The notes under the pieces: generated by a model
Told to the model about the DNA's origin: nothing
Databases searched by the model: none
The model's input: the letters and a program-made list of their open reading frames with translations, nothing else
NCBI GenBank assembly: GCA_965183875.1
Contig: CBCYMK010000027.1
Location: 17,840-81,839, forward strand
DNA length: 64,000 nt
Source of the DNA: UBA6772 sp965183875
GTDB taxonomy: Bacteria; Bacteroidota; Bacteroidia; Flavobacteriales; UBA7430
Reading direction: 5' to 3'
Shown here: positions 9,137 to 17,230 of the stretch, in pieces
How positions within the stretch are numbered: position 1 is the stretch's first letter
Layout of the letters: every line of letters begins with the position of its first letter
Program-made: the position numbers and the translations under genes

Positions 9137-9300
9137 TTATTTATTGTCTATAACTGTGTTCAACTGGGAGGCGTACATAAATCCATTAGTATCACTTCCA
9201 ATGATTAGTACATGTTTCTAAATTCCTCATCTAAAATAGGTCATCTATTGTGGTTTAAAGTGACAATTGTTACACAACAAAATCAGTAATCGAAGTGCTT
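9137..9300 (-). pseudogene. Remnant of a second SQR gene 5' end plus its promoter
   Basis: Read on the minus strand, 9217 down to about 9150 encodes KHVLIIGSDTNGFMYASQL, matching SQR residues 2-20 (KHVLIIGGGTAGIMCASQL). The initiating ATG has become a stop-like TAG context, and the frame ends at 9137. Homology continues upstream through 9218-9300, including the shared AAAGTGACAATTGTTACA block and AGTAATC. So a copy of the SQR leader and first 20 codons was duplicated about 3 kb away and then decayed, leaving the operator intact. Confidence 0.75.
9260..9273. promoter_or_regulatory. CRP-like operator upstream of cydAB
   Basis: GTGACA-AT-TGTTAC is identical over 14 bases to the sqr operator. 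It sits in the duplicated sqr leader, 160 bp upstream of cydA. Retention while the adjacent coding remnant decayed suggests use, but this is inference. Confidence 0.55.
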
Positions 9301-9377
9301 GGTGTGATCATTTTTAAGGGAAATATTCCTCTATAAGGGCAAACACTCATGCTGTAAATTATACGCCTAAAGTAGTG

Positions 9378-9836
9378 TTAGAAACTATATCCGGCATGAA
9401 TTCCTATACTTACATGGTCATCCTCTTTATTATGAGCAAACTCAAAAACAGGCCCAAGATTAAATTCCCTATACTCAAATTCATATGATGATTCTAAGTG
9501 AAATGAAAAACTACCACTTTCAATTGAGTCGGTATACTCAATACTTGGAAATGCACTTAAACATAATTCATGAATTGGTTTATAGCTAAGAATTGGTCCA
9601 AATGAATAATGAATTTGATCATTATTAATAAATTCAAAACCACAGCCTACTCCAAATTTAGTAGTGTTTATGCTTTTGATAAACTGAAATAGTAATCCAT
9701 GATTCCAAATCTTTTCCTTATTGGAATACACATATAAATTTGAAATACTTATTTCTTTATCATGAGCCAATTCAACTGATTGTGCCTCAGACAGAGATAC
9801 AAAGGCAAATGATAGTACTAGTAATGTCAATTTCAT
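9378..9836 (-). CDS. Secreted beta-rich protein, probable outer-membrane barrel fragment
   Basis: A 152-residue protein with a signal peptide (1-18, cleavage near SEA-QS). The remainder alternates polar and aromatic/hydrophobic residues (YVYSNKEKIWNHGLLFQF, FGVGCGFEFI, VSIGIHAGYSF) and ends in F, consistent with a small eight-strand outer-membrane barrel. No family was recognised. It is monocistronic, preceded by a terminator for the rhodanese operon. Confidence 0.65.
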   Translation of the reverse strand: MKLTLLVLSFAFVSLSEAQSVELAHDKEISISNLYVYSNKEKIWNHGLLFQFIKSINTTKFGVGCGFEFINNDQIHYSFGPILSYKPIHELCLSAFPSIEYTDSIESGSFSFHLESSYEFEYREFNLGPVFEFAHNKEDDHVSIGIHAGYSF

Positions 9837-9864
9837 TTAACTAAGTTTTAATTTTATATAGAAT

Positions 9865-9892
9865 AAAAAAAGCCGTTAATTTCTTAACGGCT
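9865..9892 (-). terminator. Rho-independent terminator of the persulfide dioxygenase-rhodanese operon
   Basis: A 9-bp perfect stem (AGCCGTTAA / TTAACGGCT, 9871-9892) with a TTTC loop is followed on the minus strand by a run of six U (9865-9870). It lies just after the rhodanese stop at 9906. Confidence 0.85.
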
Positions 9893-9905
9893 CTTTTCTA
9901 GTAAA

Positions 9906-10211
9906 TCAATTAATTTCCCCATCCCATTCGAGCATTCCACCCAAAAGGTTATAGGTTGTAAACCCTCTTTGATTTAGTACTGCACAAGCATTTGAAGAAC
10001 GGGCTCCAGAACGACAATAAACAAAATACTCTTTGTTTTTGTCTAGTTTTTCAACACCAGCCATAAACACCTCTTGGTCTAAAAAATTCAATTGAGATGC
10101 ATTTTTCTGCATTCCGGCTTGACACTCTTGTGGCGATCTAACATCCAATAAAACATAATTTGTATTGGTTGTTAAAGCTTTTTTCCACTCTTCCTTGTTT
10201 AAGTTTTTCAT
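9906..10211 (-). CDS. Single-domain rhodanese
   Basis: A 101-residue cytoplasmic rhodanese. LLDVRSPQECQAG is the first conserved segment and YCRSGARSS carries the active cysteine Cys66. It is 17 bp downstream of the metallo-beta-lactamase-rhodanese fusion in a two-gene operon, closed by the terminator at 9871-9892. Its likely role is sulfane-sulfur transfer with the dioxygenase, for example forming thiosulfate from persulfide and sulfite. Confidence 0.9.
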   Translation of the reverse strand: MKNLNKEEWKKALTTNTNYVLLDVRSPQECQAGMQKNASQLNFLDQEVFMAGVEKLDKNKEYFVYCRSGARSSNACAVLNQRGFTTYNLLGGMLEWDGEIN

Positions 10212-10228
10212 GTGTTTAGTTCTTTAAA

Positions 10229-11635
10229 TTATAATGTACTTGGACATACAAAATCTGATACTGGTGCAGTGGTGTTTTTTATTGCACCAAAGCCACCCTG
10301 AACATCCACTAAATTATGAATACCCCTTGCTTTAAGTATAGAGTTTGCAATCATAGATCTGTAACCACCTGCACAGTGAACGTAATTTGTGTTTTCTTTT
10401 GAAAAATCACCCATAAATTGATTTAGATAATCTAATGGGGTATTTTTTGCTCCCATAACGTGTTCAGAAATGAATTCATTTTCTTTTCGAACATCCATCA
10501 CTTGTAAATCTTCTTTGTCTAAAAGTGAAGCGAAATCATTTGACGTTATCGTTTCAACGGTAGCAATTTCTTTATGCTCATCTTTCCAGGCAGAGAAACC
10601 ACCTTCTAAATAGCCAATTACATTATCGAAACCAACTCTAGATAAGCGTTTAATTGTTTCGTCTAATTGCTCGTTGTTGGCAATGAGTAAGATTTCCTGA
10701 TTAACATCTTTTATCAATGCTCCTACCCATGGGGCAAAACCTCCGTTTATACCGATAAATATTGAGTTTGGTACATGACCTGAAGCAAACTCATCTTGGT
10801 GTCTAACATCTAATAGTACAGCTCCTGTATTTTCAGCAATACTTTCAAATTCTTTTGGCGAGAGTGGTTTTTTCCCCTCAGTCAAAACAACATCTGCATC
10901 TTTATAACCATCTCTGTTTAAGCCAACATTTAGTGGGAAATAAGCTGGAGGTGGTAAAATGCCGTCGGTCACTTCTTTTATGAATTCTTCTTTCTTCATA
11001 TCAGAACGTAAGGCATAATTGGTTTCCTTTTGGTTTCCAATAGAACCTACTAAGTCAGTACTTATATTTTTACCACAAGCAGAACCAGCTCCATGACCAG
11101 GATATACGATAACATCATCTGCTAAGGTCATTATTTTAGTACGTAAAGAATCGAATAAATGCCCAGCAAGGTCTTCTTTTGTTAAGTCGGACTTAACCGC
11201 TAAATCTGGCCTTCCTACATCACCCAGAAACAAGGTGTCTCCAGAGAATAAAGAATGCTCTTTACCATCTTCATCTATTAATAAGTAACAAGTACTTTCC
11301 ATAGTATGTCCAGGAGTGTGAAGTACTTTTATAGTTACGTCACCAAGTTTAAATTCCTGATTATCCTTTGCAGTGATACTTTCAAAGCTTGTTTTTGCAT
11401 TAGGTCCGAATACTATTGGGGCACCTGTTCTTTCGGATAATGTTACATGACCACTAACAAAATCTGCATGGAAATGTGTTTCGAAAATATATTTAATTTT
11501 AGCCTTTCTGCTATTTGCTAAATCTATATACTCCCCTACTTCACGCATCGGATCTATTATAGCTACTTCTCCTTTACTTTCAATATAGTAAGCTCCTTGA
11601 GCTAAACATCCTGTGTATAATTGTTCTACTTTCAT
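10229..11635 (-). CDS. Persulfide dioxygenase-like MBL fold fused to two rhodanese domains
   Basis: A 468-residue protein of the Blh/ETHE1-rhodanese type. The MBL domain (1-245) has THFHADFVSGH (53-63), PGHTMEST, SGDTLFLGDVGRPDL and YPGHGAGSACG, the metal ligands and glutathione-persulfide dioxygenase features. Rhodanese domain 1 (about 265-360) lacks the catalytic Cys (LIANNEQ in its place); domain 2 (about 370-460) keeps it at Cys421 in CAGGYRS. It would oxidise persulfide sulfur to sulfite, then use the rhodanese for transfer. An operator (11694-11707) lies 59 bp upstream. Confidence 0.9.
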   Translation of the reverse strand: MKVEQLYTGCLAQGAYYIESKGEVAIIDPMREVGEYIDLANSRKAKIKYIFETHFHADFVSGHVTLSERTGAPIVFGPNAKTSFESITAKDNQEFKLGDVTIKVLHTPGHTMESTCYLLIDEDGKEHSLFSGDTLFLGDVGRPDLAVKSDLTKEDLAGHLFDSLRTKIMTLADDVIVYPGHGAGSACGKNISTDLVGSIGNQKETNYALRSDMKKEEFIKEVTDGILPPPAYFPLNVGLNRDGYKDADVVLTEGKKPLSPKEFESIAENTGAVLLDVRHQDEFASGHVPNSIFIGINGGFAPWVGALIKDVNQEILLIANNEQLDETIKRLSRVGFDNVIGYLEGGFSAWKDEHKEIATVETITSNDFASLLDKEDLQVMDVRKENEFISEHVMGAKNTPLDYLNQFMGDFSKENTNYVHCAGGYRSMIANSILKARGIHNLVDVQGGFGAIKNTTAPVSDFVCPSTL

Positions 11636-11693
11636 CTTTTTTGATTTCGTTTGATTTATGCTACAAATTTAAAGTAGGTTTCAAAACCTATTT

Positions 11694-11707
11694 GTGACAC
11701 TTATCAC
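11694..11707. promoter_or_regulatory. CRP-like operator between divergent genes
   Basis: GTGACA-CT-TATCAC fits the shared pattern. It lies between the divergent persulfide dioxygenase gene (start 11635) and the STAS/SEC14-like gene (start 11757), placed 59 and 50 bp from their starts. Confidence 0.55.
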
Positions 11708-11756
11708 GCAAGTAACACATCTTGTTTATCTGCAACAGGATAATTATATTAGCCTG

Positions 11757-12137
11757 ATGGAATATATAGAAACCTCGAATTCTATCCTTAGAAAGGATTC
11801 TGAAAATATTGTTTATTTAAACTTCCCAGAAAAAACTCGTCATTCATTAGAAACTATGAATGAATATTTGAAAGCTGTGAAAACGCTGGATACGACGAAT
11901 ACTGGTGTATTATTATTGGTTGAGATGAACAACTTAATGGGTGTAAGTAAAGATGCACGCACGATGGTTGGAAACAAGGATATGACAAAAGCACATAAAG
12001 CCGTTGGCATGCTTGTAGACACCCCATTAACAAAGTTAATTGCAAGCTTCTTTTTAGGGCTTAATAAACCCCAATTTCCTATCAAGTCATTTACAAATAA
12101 AGAGGAAGCTATAGCGTGGTTATTAACACGAGCCTAG
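11757..12137 (+). CDS. STAS/SEC14-like small protein
   Basis: A 126-residue soluble protein without a signal peptide. A beta strand (IVYLNFP), an alternating helix/strand core and the closing FTNKEEAIAWL resemble the STAS/SEC14-like family (DUF7793 type) common in Bacteroidota. The start at 11757 is preferred over an upstream GTG at 11694 because the GTG lies inside the operator. It is transcribed divergently from the persulfide dioxygenase, suggesting shared control. Biochemical function is unknown. Confidence 0.65.
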   Translation: MEYIETSNSILRKDSENIVYLNFPEKTRHSLETMNEYLKAVKTLDTTNTGVLLLVEMNNLMGVSKDARTMVGNKDMTKAHKAVGMLVDTPLTKLIASFFLGLNKPQFPIKSFTNKEEAIAWLLTRA

Positions 12138-12511
12138 TCATTATTAGGGTTGTATGACACAAAAATATTCAACCATATTAACTTAGCATAATATAGGCTT
12201 ACAGGAGCTATCAAAAACTGAATAAGCACCATCCACAACACCATTGCATCTATAGTCATTGCGGGAAACAACACTGTTTTAATTAGCCACCAAGCAACAA
12301 AAACGGCTACTCCAATGGCATAAGTAATATAAAGAGAGCCGTAAAAAAACCCGGGTTCTTTCTCAAACTTAAAAGTACAAACAGGACAAACATCATGCTT
12401 AATACCAAATACTTTAAAGTTGTAAGCATGGGATAAATGAAAACTCCCCTCATGACATTGAGGACATTTATTATTAACTATACTGTATGCTTTCGTTCCC
12501 TTTTTAAACAT
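12134..12511 (-). CDS. DUF983 family zinc-ribbon membrane protein
   Basis: A 125-residue protein: a short N-terminal part with CPQC and CPVC pairs (zinc-ribbon like), then two membrane helices (about 50-75 and 80-110). This is the DUF983 pattern, often encoded near respiratory or oxidase genes. I start it at ATG 12511, one base after the TauE/SafE stop, rather than at 12535 inside that gene. It is cotranscribed with the exporter. The 3' end overlaps the convergent STAS-like stop by four bases. Confidence 0.8.
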   Translation of the reverse strand: MFKKGTKAYSIVNNKCPQCHEGSFHLSHAYNFKVFGIKHDVCPVCTFKFEKEPGFFYGSLYITYAIGVAVFVAWWLIKTVLFPAMTIDAMVLWMVLIQFLIAPVSLYYAKLIWLNIFVSYNPNND

Positions 12512-12512
12512 C

Positions 12513-13343
12513 TTACAAGAATAATTCTTTAACAATCATATAAACCCCCATCAGTAACACAAACCAACCAAAAGCAGATTTCAATTTTTTTCCATCAATA
12601 AATTTATTCAAATAAATACCTAACATAATTCCGAGAACAGAAAGTGAGGTAAAAGTCAATAAAAACTCCCAATCGACAGCTACATTCTGTACATCACCTA
12701 AGAAACCAATCAAAGATTTAATCGCTATTATCATCAAAGAAGTAGCAACCGCTTTCTTCATTGGTAATTTGGCAAACAATACAAGTGCAGGAATAATTAA
12801 GAATCCACCTCCCGCACCAACAACACCTGTAAGAACTCCAACGACTAAACCTTCAGCAATTATCATAGGGTAATTAAAAGTCACCTTAGTTTCCTCAATA
12901 TTGTTTGGAGCACAACAAGATTTTATCGGCTCTTTGTCTTTTCTACCTTTAATCATAGATATAGAAGCCGCTAACATTACAAGTGCAAAGAATACCATAA
13001 TTCCAACCTCTTTTGTTAAGATATAGTCATTTACGGTAAACAATACATCTGGAATTGCAGGTACTAAATATTTTCTAGTAAGGAATACAGAAATAAATGC
13101 GGGAATAGCAAAAACGATCCCAGTGCGGAAATCAATCATACCCATTTTAGCATTTCTAATGGCACCGACCAAAGAAGCACTACCCACAATGAATAACGAA
13201 TACCCCGTTGCAGTTATTGGGTTAACACCTAATAAATATACTAAAATTGGTACAGTGAGAATTGATCCCCCTCCACCAGTTAAACCTAATACTACTCCAA
13301 TCAAAATTGCTCCTATTGCTCCTGCGAAATTTAATGTCTCCAT
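12513..13343 (-). CDS. TauE/SafE family sulfite/organosulfonate exporter
   Basis: A 276-residue permease with about eight helices. Two halves each carry the glycine-rich repeat (GLTGGGGSILTVPIL near 21-36 and GVVGAGGGFLIIPALVLF near 165-182), as expected for TauE/SafE. It likely exports sulfite made by the persulfide dioxygenase. The central cytoplasmic loop has Cys-Cys (KSCCAP). The operator at 13391-13404 lies 48 bp upstream, shared with the divergent Crp/Fnr gene. Confidence 0.88.
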   Translation of the reverse strand: METLNFAGAIGAILIGVVLGLTGGGGSILTVPILVYLLGVNPITATGYSLFIVGSASLVGAIRNAKMGMIDFRTGIVFAIPAFISVFLTRKYLVPAIPDVLFTVNDYILTKEVGIMVFFALVMLAASISMIKGRKDKEPIKSCCAPNNIEETKVTFNYPMIIAEGLVVGVLTGVVGAGGGFLIIPALVLFAKLPMKKAVATSLMIIAIKSLIGFLGDVQNVAVDWEFLLTFTSLSVLGIMLGIYLNKFIDGKKLKSAFGWFVLLMGVYMIVKELFL

Positions 13344-13390
13344 CCTTATTTATTTTTATGCAAACATATGGGGGAAAGTCATAATAAATT

Positions 13391-13404
13391 GTGACATTTG
13401 TTAC
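13391..13404. promoter_or_regulatory. CRP-like operator between tauE-like and crp/fnr genes
   Basis: GTGACA-TT-TGTTAC within a 16-bp TGTGACA...TGTTACA context has the TGTGA-N6-TYACA geometry typical of Crp-type sites. It lies 48 bp from the exporter start and 33 bp from the regulator start, so it can serve both directions and autoregulation. Confidence 0.65.
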
Positions 13405-13436
13405 ATTATAACTTCAAACAACTCCCCTTCCTCTCT

Positions 13437-14084
13437 ATGAAATCTACAATAGAAAAGATCAATTTACATTACGGTTATATTTTCGAAAACGCATTAATTG
13501 AAGAAGTTAATCATGTTGCTAACCTGAGAAAACTTAAAGAAGGAGACTCTATTATTAGTTATGGCGATACAATTAAATACATGCCCCTATTGCTTAAAGG
13601 CTCAATAAAAATCTTTCGAGTAGATGAAAAAGGAAATGAAGTTCTACTCTACTACCTAGAAAAAGGAGATACATGTGCCATGTCACTCTCTTGCTGTTTA
13701 GGGAATAAGAAAAGTGAAATTCAAGCTATTGTAGAGGAAGAAAGTGAAGTATTACTTATCCCAATAAATTATATGAATGAATGGATTTGTAAATATGATA
13801 CTTGGAAAAGTTTTGTTTTCAACTCCTATAACTCAAGGTTAGATGAGATGCTAAAAGTAATCGACAGTTTAGCTTTTATGAAAATGGATGAAAGATTATT
13901 TAAGCATTTACAAGATAGGTGTATGATTACAGGTTCTTTTGACTTGTCTATAAACCATAGAGAACTAGCTCTAGAACTCAATTCTTCTCGTGAAGTAATC
14001 TCTCGATTATTAAAGAAAATGGAAGTTGATGGAAAGATTGTTCTAAAACGTAATTTGATTGTATTAAATGAGGATGAAATCTAA
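13437..14084 (+). CDS. Crp/Fnr family transcription regulator
   Basis: A 215-residue regulator: an N-terminal cyclic-nucleotide-like beta-barrel (about 20-120; LPLLLKGSIKIFRVDEKGNE), a dimer helix, then a winged HTH with NHRELALELNSSREVISRLLKKME. Cysteines cluster at CAMSLSCC and could serve as a redox or persulfide sensor, but this is inference. The ATG at 13437 is preferred over a TTG at 13398 that lies next to the operator. It is the likely reader of the CRP-like sites in the sulfur region. Confidence 0.9.
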   Translation: MKSTIEKINLHYGYIFENALIEEVNHVANLRKLKEGDSIISYGDTIKYMPLLLKGSIKIFRVDEKGNEVLLYYLEKGDTCAMSLSCCLGNKKSEIQAIVEEESEVLLIPINYMNEWICKYDTWKSFVFNSYNSRLDEMLKVIDSLAFMKMDERLFKHLQDRCMITGSFDLSINHRELALELNSSREVISRLLKKMEVDGKIVLKRNLIVLNEDEI

Positions 14085-14106
14085 ATAGTTAGTAACTCAG
14101 ATTCAC

Positions 14107-14138
14107 AAAAAAGCCTTCCGAAAACGGAAGGCTTTTTT
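14107..14138. terminator. Bidirectional terminator
   Basis: AAAAAAGCCTTCCG-AAAA-CGGAAGGCTTTTTT forms an 8-bp GC-rich stem flanked by A and T runs, so it works for both the Crp/Fnr gene and the convergent DUF3570 operon. Confidence 0.93.
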
Positions 14139-14166
14139 GTGAATAGTACTACAAGATAAAATATTT

Positions 14167-15489
14167 TTAATCTATTACAATTTTAACTCCAGCTGTAACA
14201 ATACTAGACGTGAAATTACTATTTCTATCGTATTGGTAAAACTTTAGGTCTACACTCTTTAAACCAAATTTCCATATTCTTGCTTCGGTAAAAATATCTG
14301 TATACGAAACTCCAAAGCCAAACTGATTCGCAGAAAATGCTGAAACATCATAATCTGATGTGTAATACATATCGGTAGATAAAGCTACTTCATAAGGATT
14401 AAAATAGTCTGATTCTGTTTGATTGTAAAACCTATAAGATGGATAGAGAGTGAAATAATCTGAAATTTTCACAGGCATTTCAACACTTGCTGTATGAGAG
14501 TTAATCCCCCAATCATCAAAATAATAACGGTAAAATGTTCTTAGCGTTATCCTTTCATTAAGATACCAATTCAATCTTCCTCCAGCGGCTACTTTAAAAC
14601 GTAAATCAGGTAATCGCTCAACATCATCAGCTAATTGAAAGTTCTCTATAAATGAATCTTCTACATCACTAAAATAGACTCTTTGAAAAGGGGTTGAAAG
14701 CAATCCTTGCTGTTGAATAAAATCTAAGGCTAGAGAACCCTGGATATTTTTATGTAGAATTTGACTCAATCCAAAACCTACAGAATACGAGTTACGCCCA
14801 GAATTAGCAAAAGGCTCAAAAGAAGGAGAATAGCTTTGATTTCCAGTAATTGTATAATCATTAATATTGAAATCCTCATCGTCATCATCTCCTTTATTAC
14901 CATTCGAATTTCTTAATTCTACTGGGTAAATTAAACTCCAAGAATCAATAAAAACATTTGCACTTACACTCATCTCCGTATTTTTCTGATTATACAATCT
15001 GGCATAAGAACCACCAACACCAGCAGAAAAATAATCGTATTCGGAAGATACCGAGGCTTTCCCAGACCAAACCGTATTTCTATCGTCTGAACTATGACTG
15101 TAGGAAACAGTAACGTTAGTCCATTCATCTTCTTTAGAAGCTCCAGAACTCGCTACAAAAGGGTCGGCTTTTCGCTTTTTGTCGAAAGGGTCTATATTAC
15201 TGGATGATGCAGATGTGTAAGTAGAAACTCCTGCATCAATGGTTAATACATCATCGGCATTTAAAGGAATAGAAATTACTACCGTTCCAGTAAGGTCTTC
15301 TAACGACTCCGAACCAATACCACCACTCACTGCAGCATTATCGCCATCTTGAGTATAATAGCTACCTAAAAAATCTACTTCGGAAGATTCGAGTACACGC
15401 TTTTTATAAACGTTAACAGAGTCTTTTTTTGTTTGTGAATATGCATTTGAAAATGCGAATACACACATGAGTAAAATTATTTTTTTCAT
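14167..15489 (-). CDS. DUF3570 outer-membrane protein
   Basis: A 440-residue exported protein (signal peptide 1-19) with many amphipathic strands and a terminal aromatic/hydrophobic strand (AGVKIVID). Two acidic loops (DDDDEDF and DDVERL) could bind metal. The DUF3570 assignment is from the overall pattern plus its linkage with DUF4266, ApbE and a thioredoxin, a combination recurring in Bacteroidota and Proteobacteria. It is last in the operon, ending at the bidirectional terminator. Function is unknown; an outer-membrane channel for a flavin or metal-dependent secreted system is a guess. Confidence 0.8.
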   Translation of the reverse strand: MKKIILLMCVFAFSNAYSQTKKDSVNVYKKRVLESSEVDFLGSYYTQDGDNAAVSGGIGSESLEDLTGTVVISIPLNADDVLTIDAGVSTYTSASSSNIDPFDKKRKADPFVASSGASKEDEWTNVTVSYSHSSDDRNTVWSGKASVSSEYDYFSAGVGGSYARLYNQKNTEMSVSANVFIDSWSLIYPVELRNSNGNKGDDDDEDFNINDYTITGNQSYSPSFEPFANSGRNSYSVGFGLSQILHKNIQGSLALDFIQQQGLLSTPFQRVYFSDVEDSFIENFQLADDVERLPDLRFKVAAGGRLNWYLNERITLRTFYRYYFDDWGINSHTASVEMPVKISDYFTLYPSYRFYNQTESDYFNPYEVALSTDMYYTSDYDVSAFSANQFGFGVSYTDIFTEARIWKFGLKSVDLKFYQYDRNSNFTSSIVTAGVKIVID

Positions 15490-15502
15490 CTAAATTTCTT
15501 TC

Positions 15503-15715
15503 TTAGTTACAACCACAACCGCCACCTGTTTTACCGCCATTTGCTCCTACAGCAGCCTCTCTATAAGAATGCATGGTAGAAATATTGCGGTCACATTTCT
15601 TATCGGAAAGTGCCATATCTGGGTCGTTGATGTTTACTTTTTCGTACTCTTTAACCACCATACAACTACTTAAAAATGTAGTTGTAATTATTACGTACAT
15701 AACCTGTTTTATCAT
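15503..15715 (-). CDS. DUF4266 small lipoprotein
   Basis: A 70-residue lipoprotein. The signal ends in a lipobox at LSSC18. The C-terminus GGKTGGGCGCN holds glycine and paired cysteines, characteristic of DUF4266. These proteins sit next to ApbE-type flavin transferases, so the Cys/Gly tail could be a binding or modification site. Its start overlaps the ApbE stop by 4 bp. Confidence 0.85.
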   Translation of the reverse strand: MIKQVMYVIITTTFLSSCMVVKEYEKVNINDPDMALSDKKCDRNISTMHSYREAAVGANGGKTGGGCGCN

Positions 15716-16692
15716 AATGAATCGATTTCTATATTCTTAGACTTCCAAATAGTTCCTTTTGCATCTATAATAATGCACTCTACCTTAGGTAGCTGATTAA
15801 TACGGTCAATACCTGCCTCTATTCCCATTACGAAAACAGAAGTTGCTAAAGCATCTGCGAGTTCTGCTTTTGGTGCAAATACAGTTACACTTAATATCCC
15901 CGAAGAAGGATAGCCCGTTCTTGGATTAATAATGTGTGAGTACCGTTTACCCTTAAACTCAACATACTTTTCGTAGTCCCCAGAAGTTACGACAGCACCG
16001 TTAGAAATTGGTAAGGTTGCAAAAACTTGTTTTTTATTAAGTGGATTTACTATAGCCACCGTCCAATCGCTTCCATTGGTTTGTTTCCCCCAAGTATTCA
16101 TATCGCCCGAGGCATTTATGATTCCTGCTGGTACTCCTTTTGCAATTAATAATTGTTTTGCTTTATCGGCTGCATAGCCTTTTCCGATTCCACCAAAACC
16201 AATCTTCATGCCTTTTAAGCTGAGAAATACTGTACTATTTTGTTTATTTAAAATAATGTTTGGGAAGCCTACTTTACTTACTGAATTTTTAATTTCTTCC
16301 GCGGAAGGCATATGAGTCATTGAACCATCAAATTTCCAAATCTTATCTATTGAGGCGTAGCTAATATCAAAAGAACCATCGGTAAGTTTTGAAATTGCTA
16401 GAGATCTTTCAATAAGCTCGAACAATTCTGTATTTACTTTTACGGGCTTTACTCCTGCGTACTTATTAATTGCAGAGGTTTGTGAATTTTCATCCCAAGA
16501 CGAAATCAACTTTTCGATTCGAGTGATTTCCTCTACAGCAACGTCTATAAAAGAGTTTGCCTCATTACTATTTTCTGCTACTATAGTAAGCTCAAAACCA
16601 GAACCCATAAGTTTGAGCGACCTAGTAAAGGTCTGCTGTCCATAACTTATTACCGAAAGCAATAAGAATACATAAGTAAATAGAGTTTTCAA
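15712..16692 (-). CDS. apbE: FAD:protein FMN transferase
   Basis: A 326-residue ApbE family enzyme. GGIGKGYAADKA (about 162-175) and GAVVTSGDYEKY match the conserved FAD-binding and catalytic segments; HIINPRTGYPSSG is the magnesium-binding loop. A signal peptide (1-18) directs it outside the cytoplasm, where it transfers FMN from FAD to Thr/Ser of target proteins. The target is presumably a neighbour or a respiratory protein. It is adjacent to the thioredoxin gene with no gap. Confidence 0.93.
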   Translation of the reverse strand: MKTLFTYVFLLLSVISYGQQTFTRSLKLMGSGFELTIVAENSNEANSFIDVAVEEITRIEKLISSWDENSQTSAINKYAGVKPVKVNTELFELIERSLAISKLTDGSFDISYASIDKIWKFDGSMTHMPSAEEIKNSVSKVGFPNIILNKQNSTVFLSLKGMKIGFGGIGKGYAADKAKQLLIAKGVPAGIINASGDMNTWGKQTNGSDWTVAIVNPLNKKQVFATLPISNGAVVTSGDYEKYVEFKGKRYSHIINPRTGYPSSGILSVTVFAPKAELADALATSVFVMGIEAGIDRINQLPKVECIIIDAKGTIWKSKNIEIDSL

Positions 16693-17127
16693 TTATTTAG
16701 TGAATGCATTTAAAACTTCGATGTAATTCTCAGGAGACATTTTCTTATAACCTGTTTCTCCTAAAACTTCTCCTGTGGCATTTACTAGTACTACAAAAGG
16801 AAAAATGCCTCCTGTATTATACTTTTCGGCTAGTTGAGCATTAGCAAACGTTTGAGCTTCTGGCAATGCGTTTTTCTTACGCTTTGGAAAGTCAACTTTT
16901 ACAAGTACAAAATTAGCCGTTGAATAATCTATAAATGTACTTGTACTCCAAATCTCGCGGTCTAATTTAATACAGGGTGCACACCAATCGGAACCTTGAA
17001 AAACCATAACGATTTGTTTGTTTTCTTTAGCTGCAATTTCTTTAGCTTTCTGGAAATCTGTAAGCCAATTTTGAGCCATAGCAGAACTCATTAGAGTAAG
17101 TGCTAGAATAGTTAGTAATTTTTTCAT
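16693..17127 (-). CDS. Periplasmic thioredoxin family protein
   Basis: A 144-residue exported thioredoxin-fold protein. A signal peptide (1-19) is followed by the active pair WCAPC (48-52), which sits in a DsbD-gamma/thioredoxin_7-like sequence (GSDWCAPCIKLDREIW). It is first in the thioredoxin-ApbE-DUF4266-DUF3570 operon. It could maintain the reduced state of the cysteine-rich DUF4266 lipoprotein, which is inferred from context. Confidence 0.88.
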   Translation of the reverse strand: MKKLLTILALTLMSSAMAQNWLTDFQKAKEIAAKENKQIVMVFQGSDWCAPCIKLDREIWSTSTFIDYSTANFVLVKVDFPKRKKNALPEAQTFANAQLAEKYNTGGIFPFVVLVNATGEVLGETGYKKMSPENYIEVLNAFTK

Positions 17128-17230
17128 TTTTTTATCTTTTCTGTTTACAAACCAACAAGTAGACCAATGTCTATTTTTATCTAAAGATCTGTATAATACA
17201 TATTTAATCTAAATCAAAATAGACTTACCA

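Noticed and set aside
11694..11756. Longer STAS-like start at GTG 11694
   Set aside because: The GTG is part of the operator and the extra residues have no family support.
13398..13436. Longer Crp/Fnr start at TTG 13398
   Set aside because: It overlaps the operator; ATG 13437 gives the usual family length.
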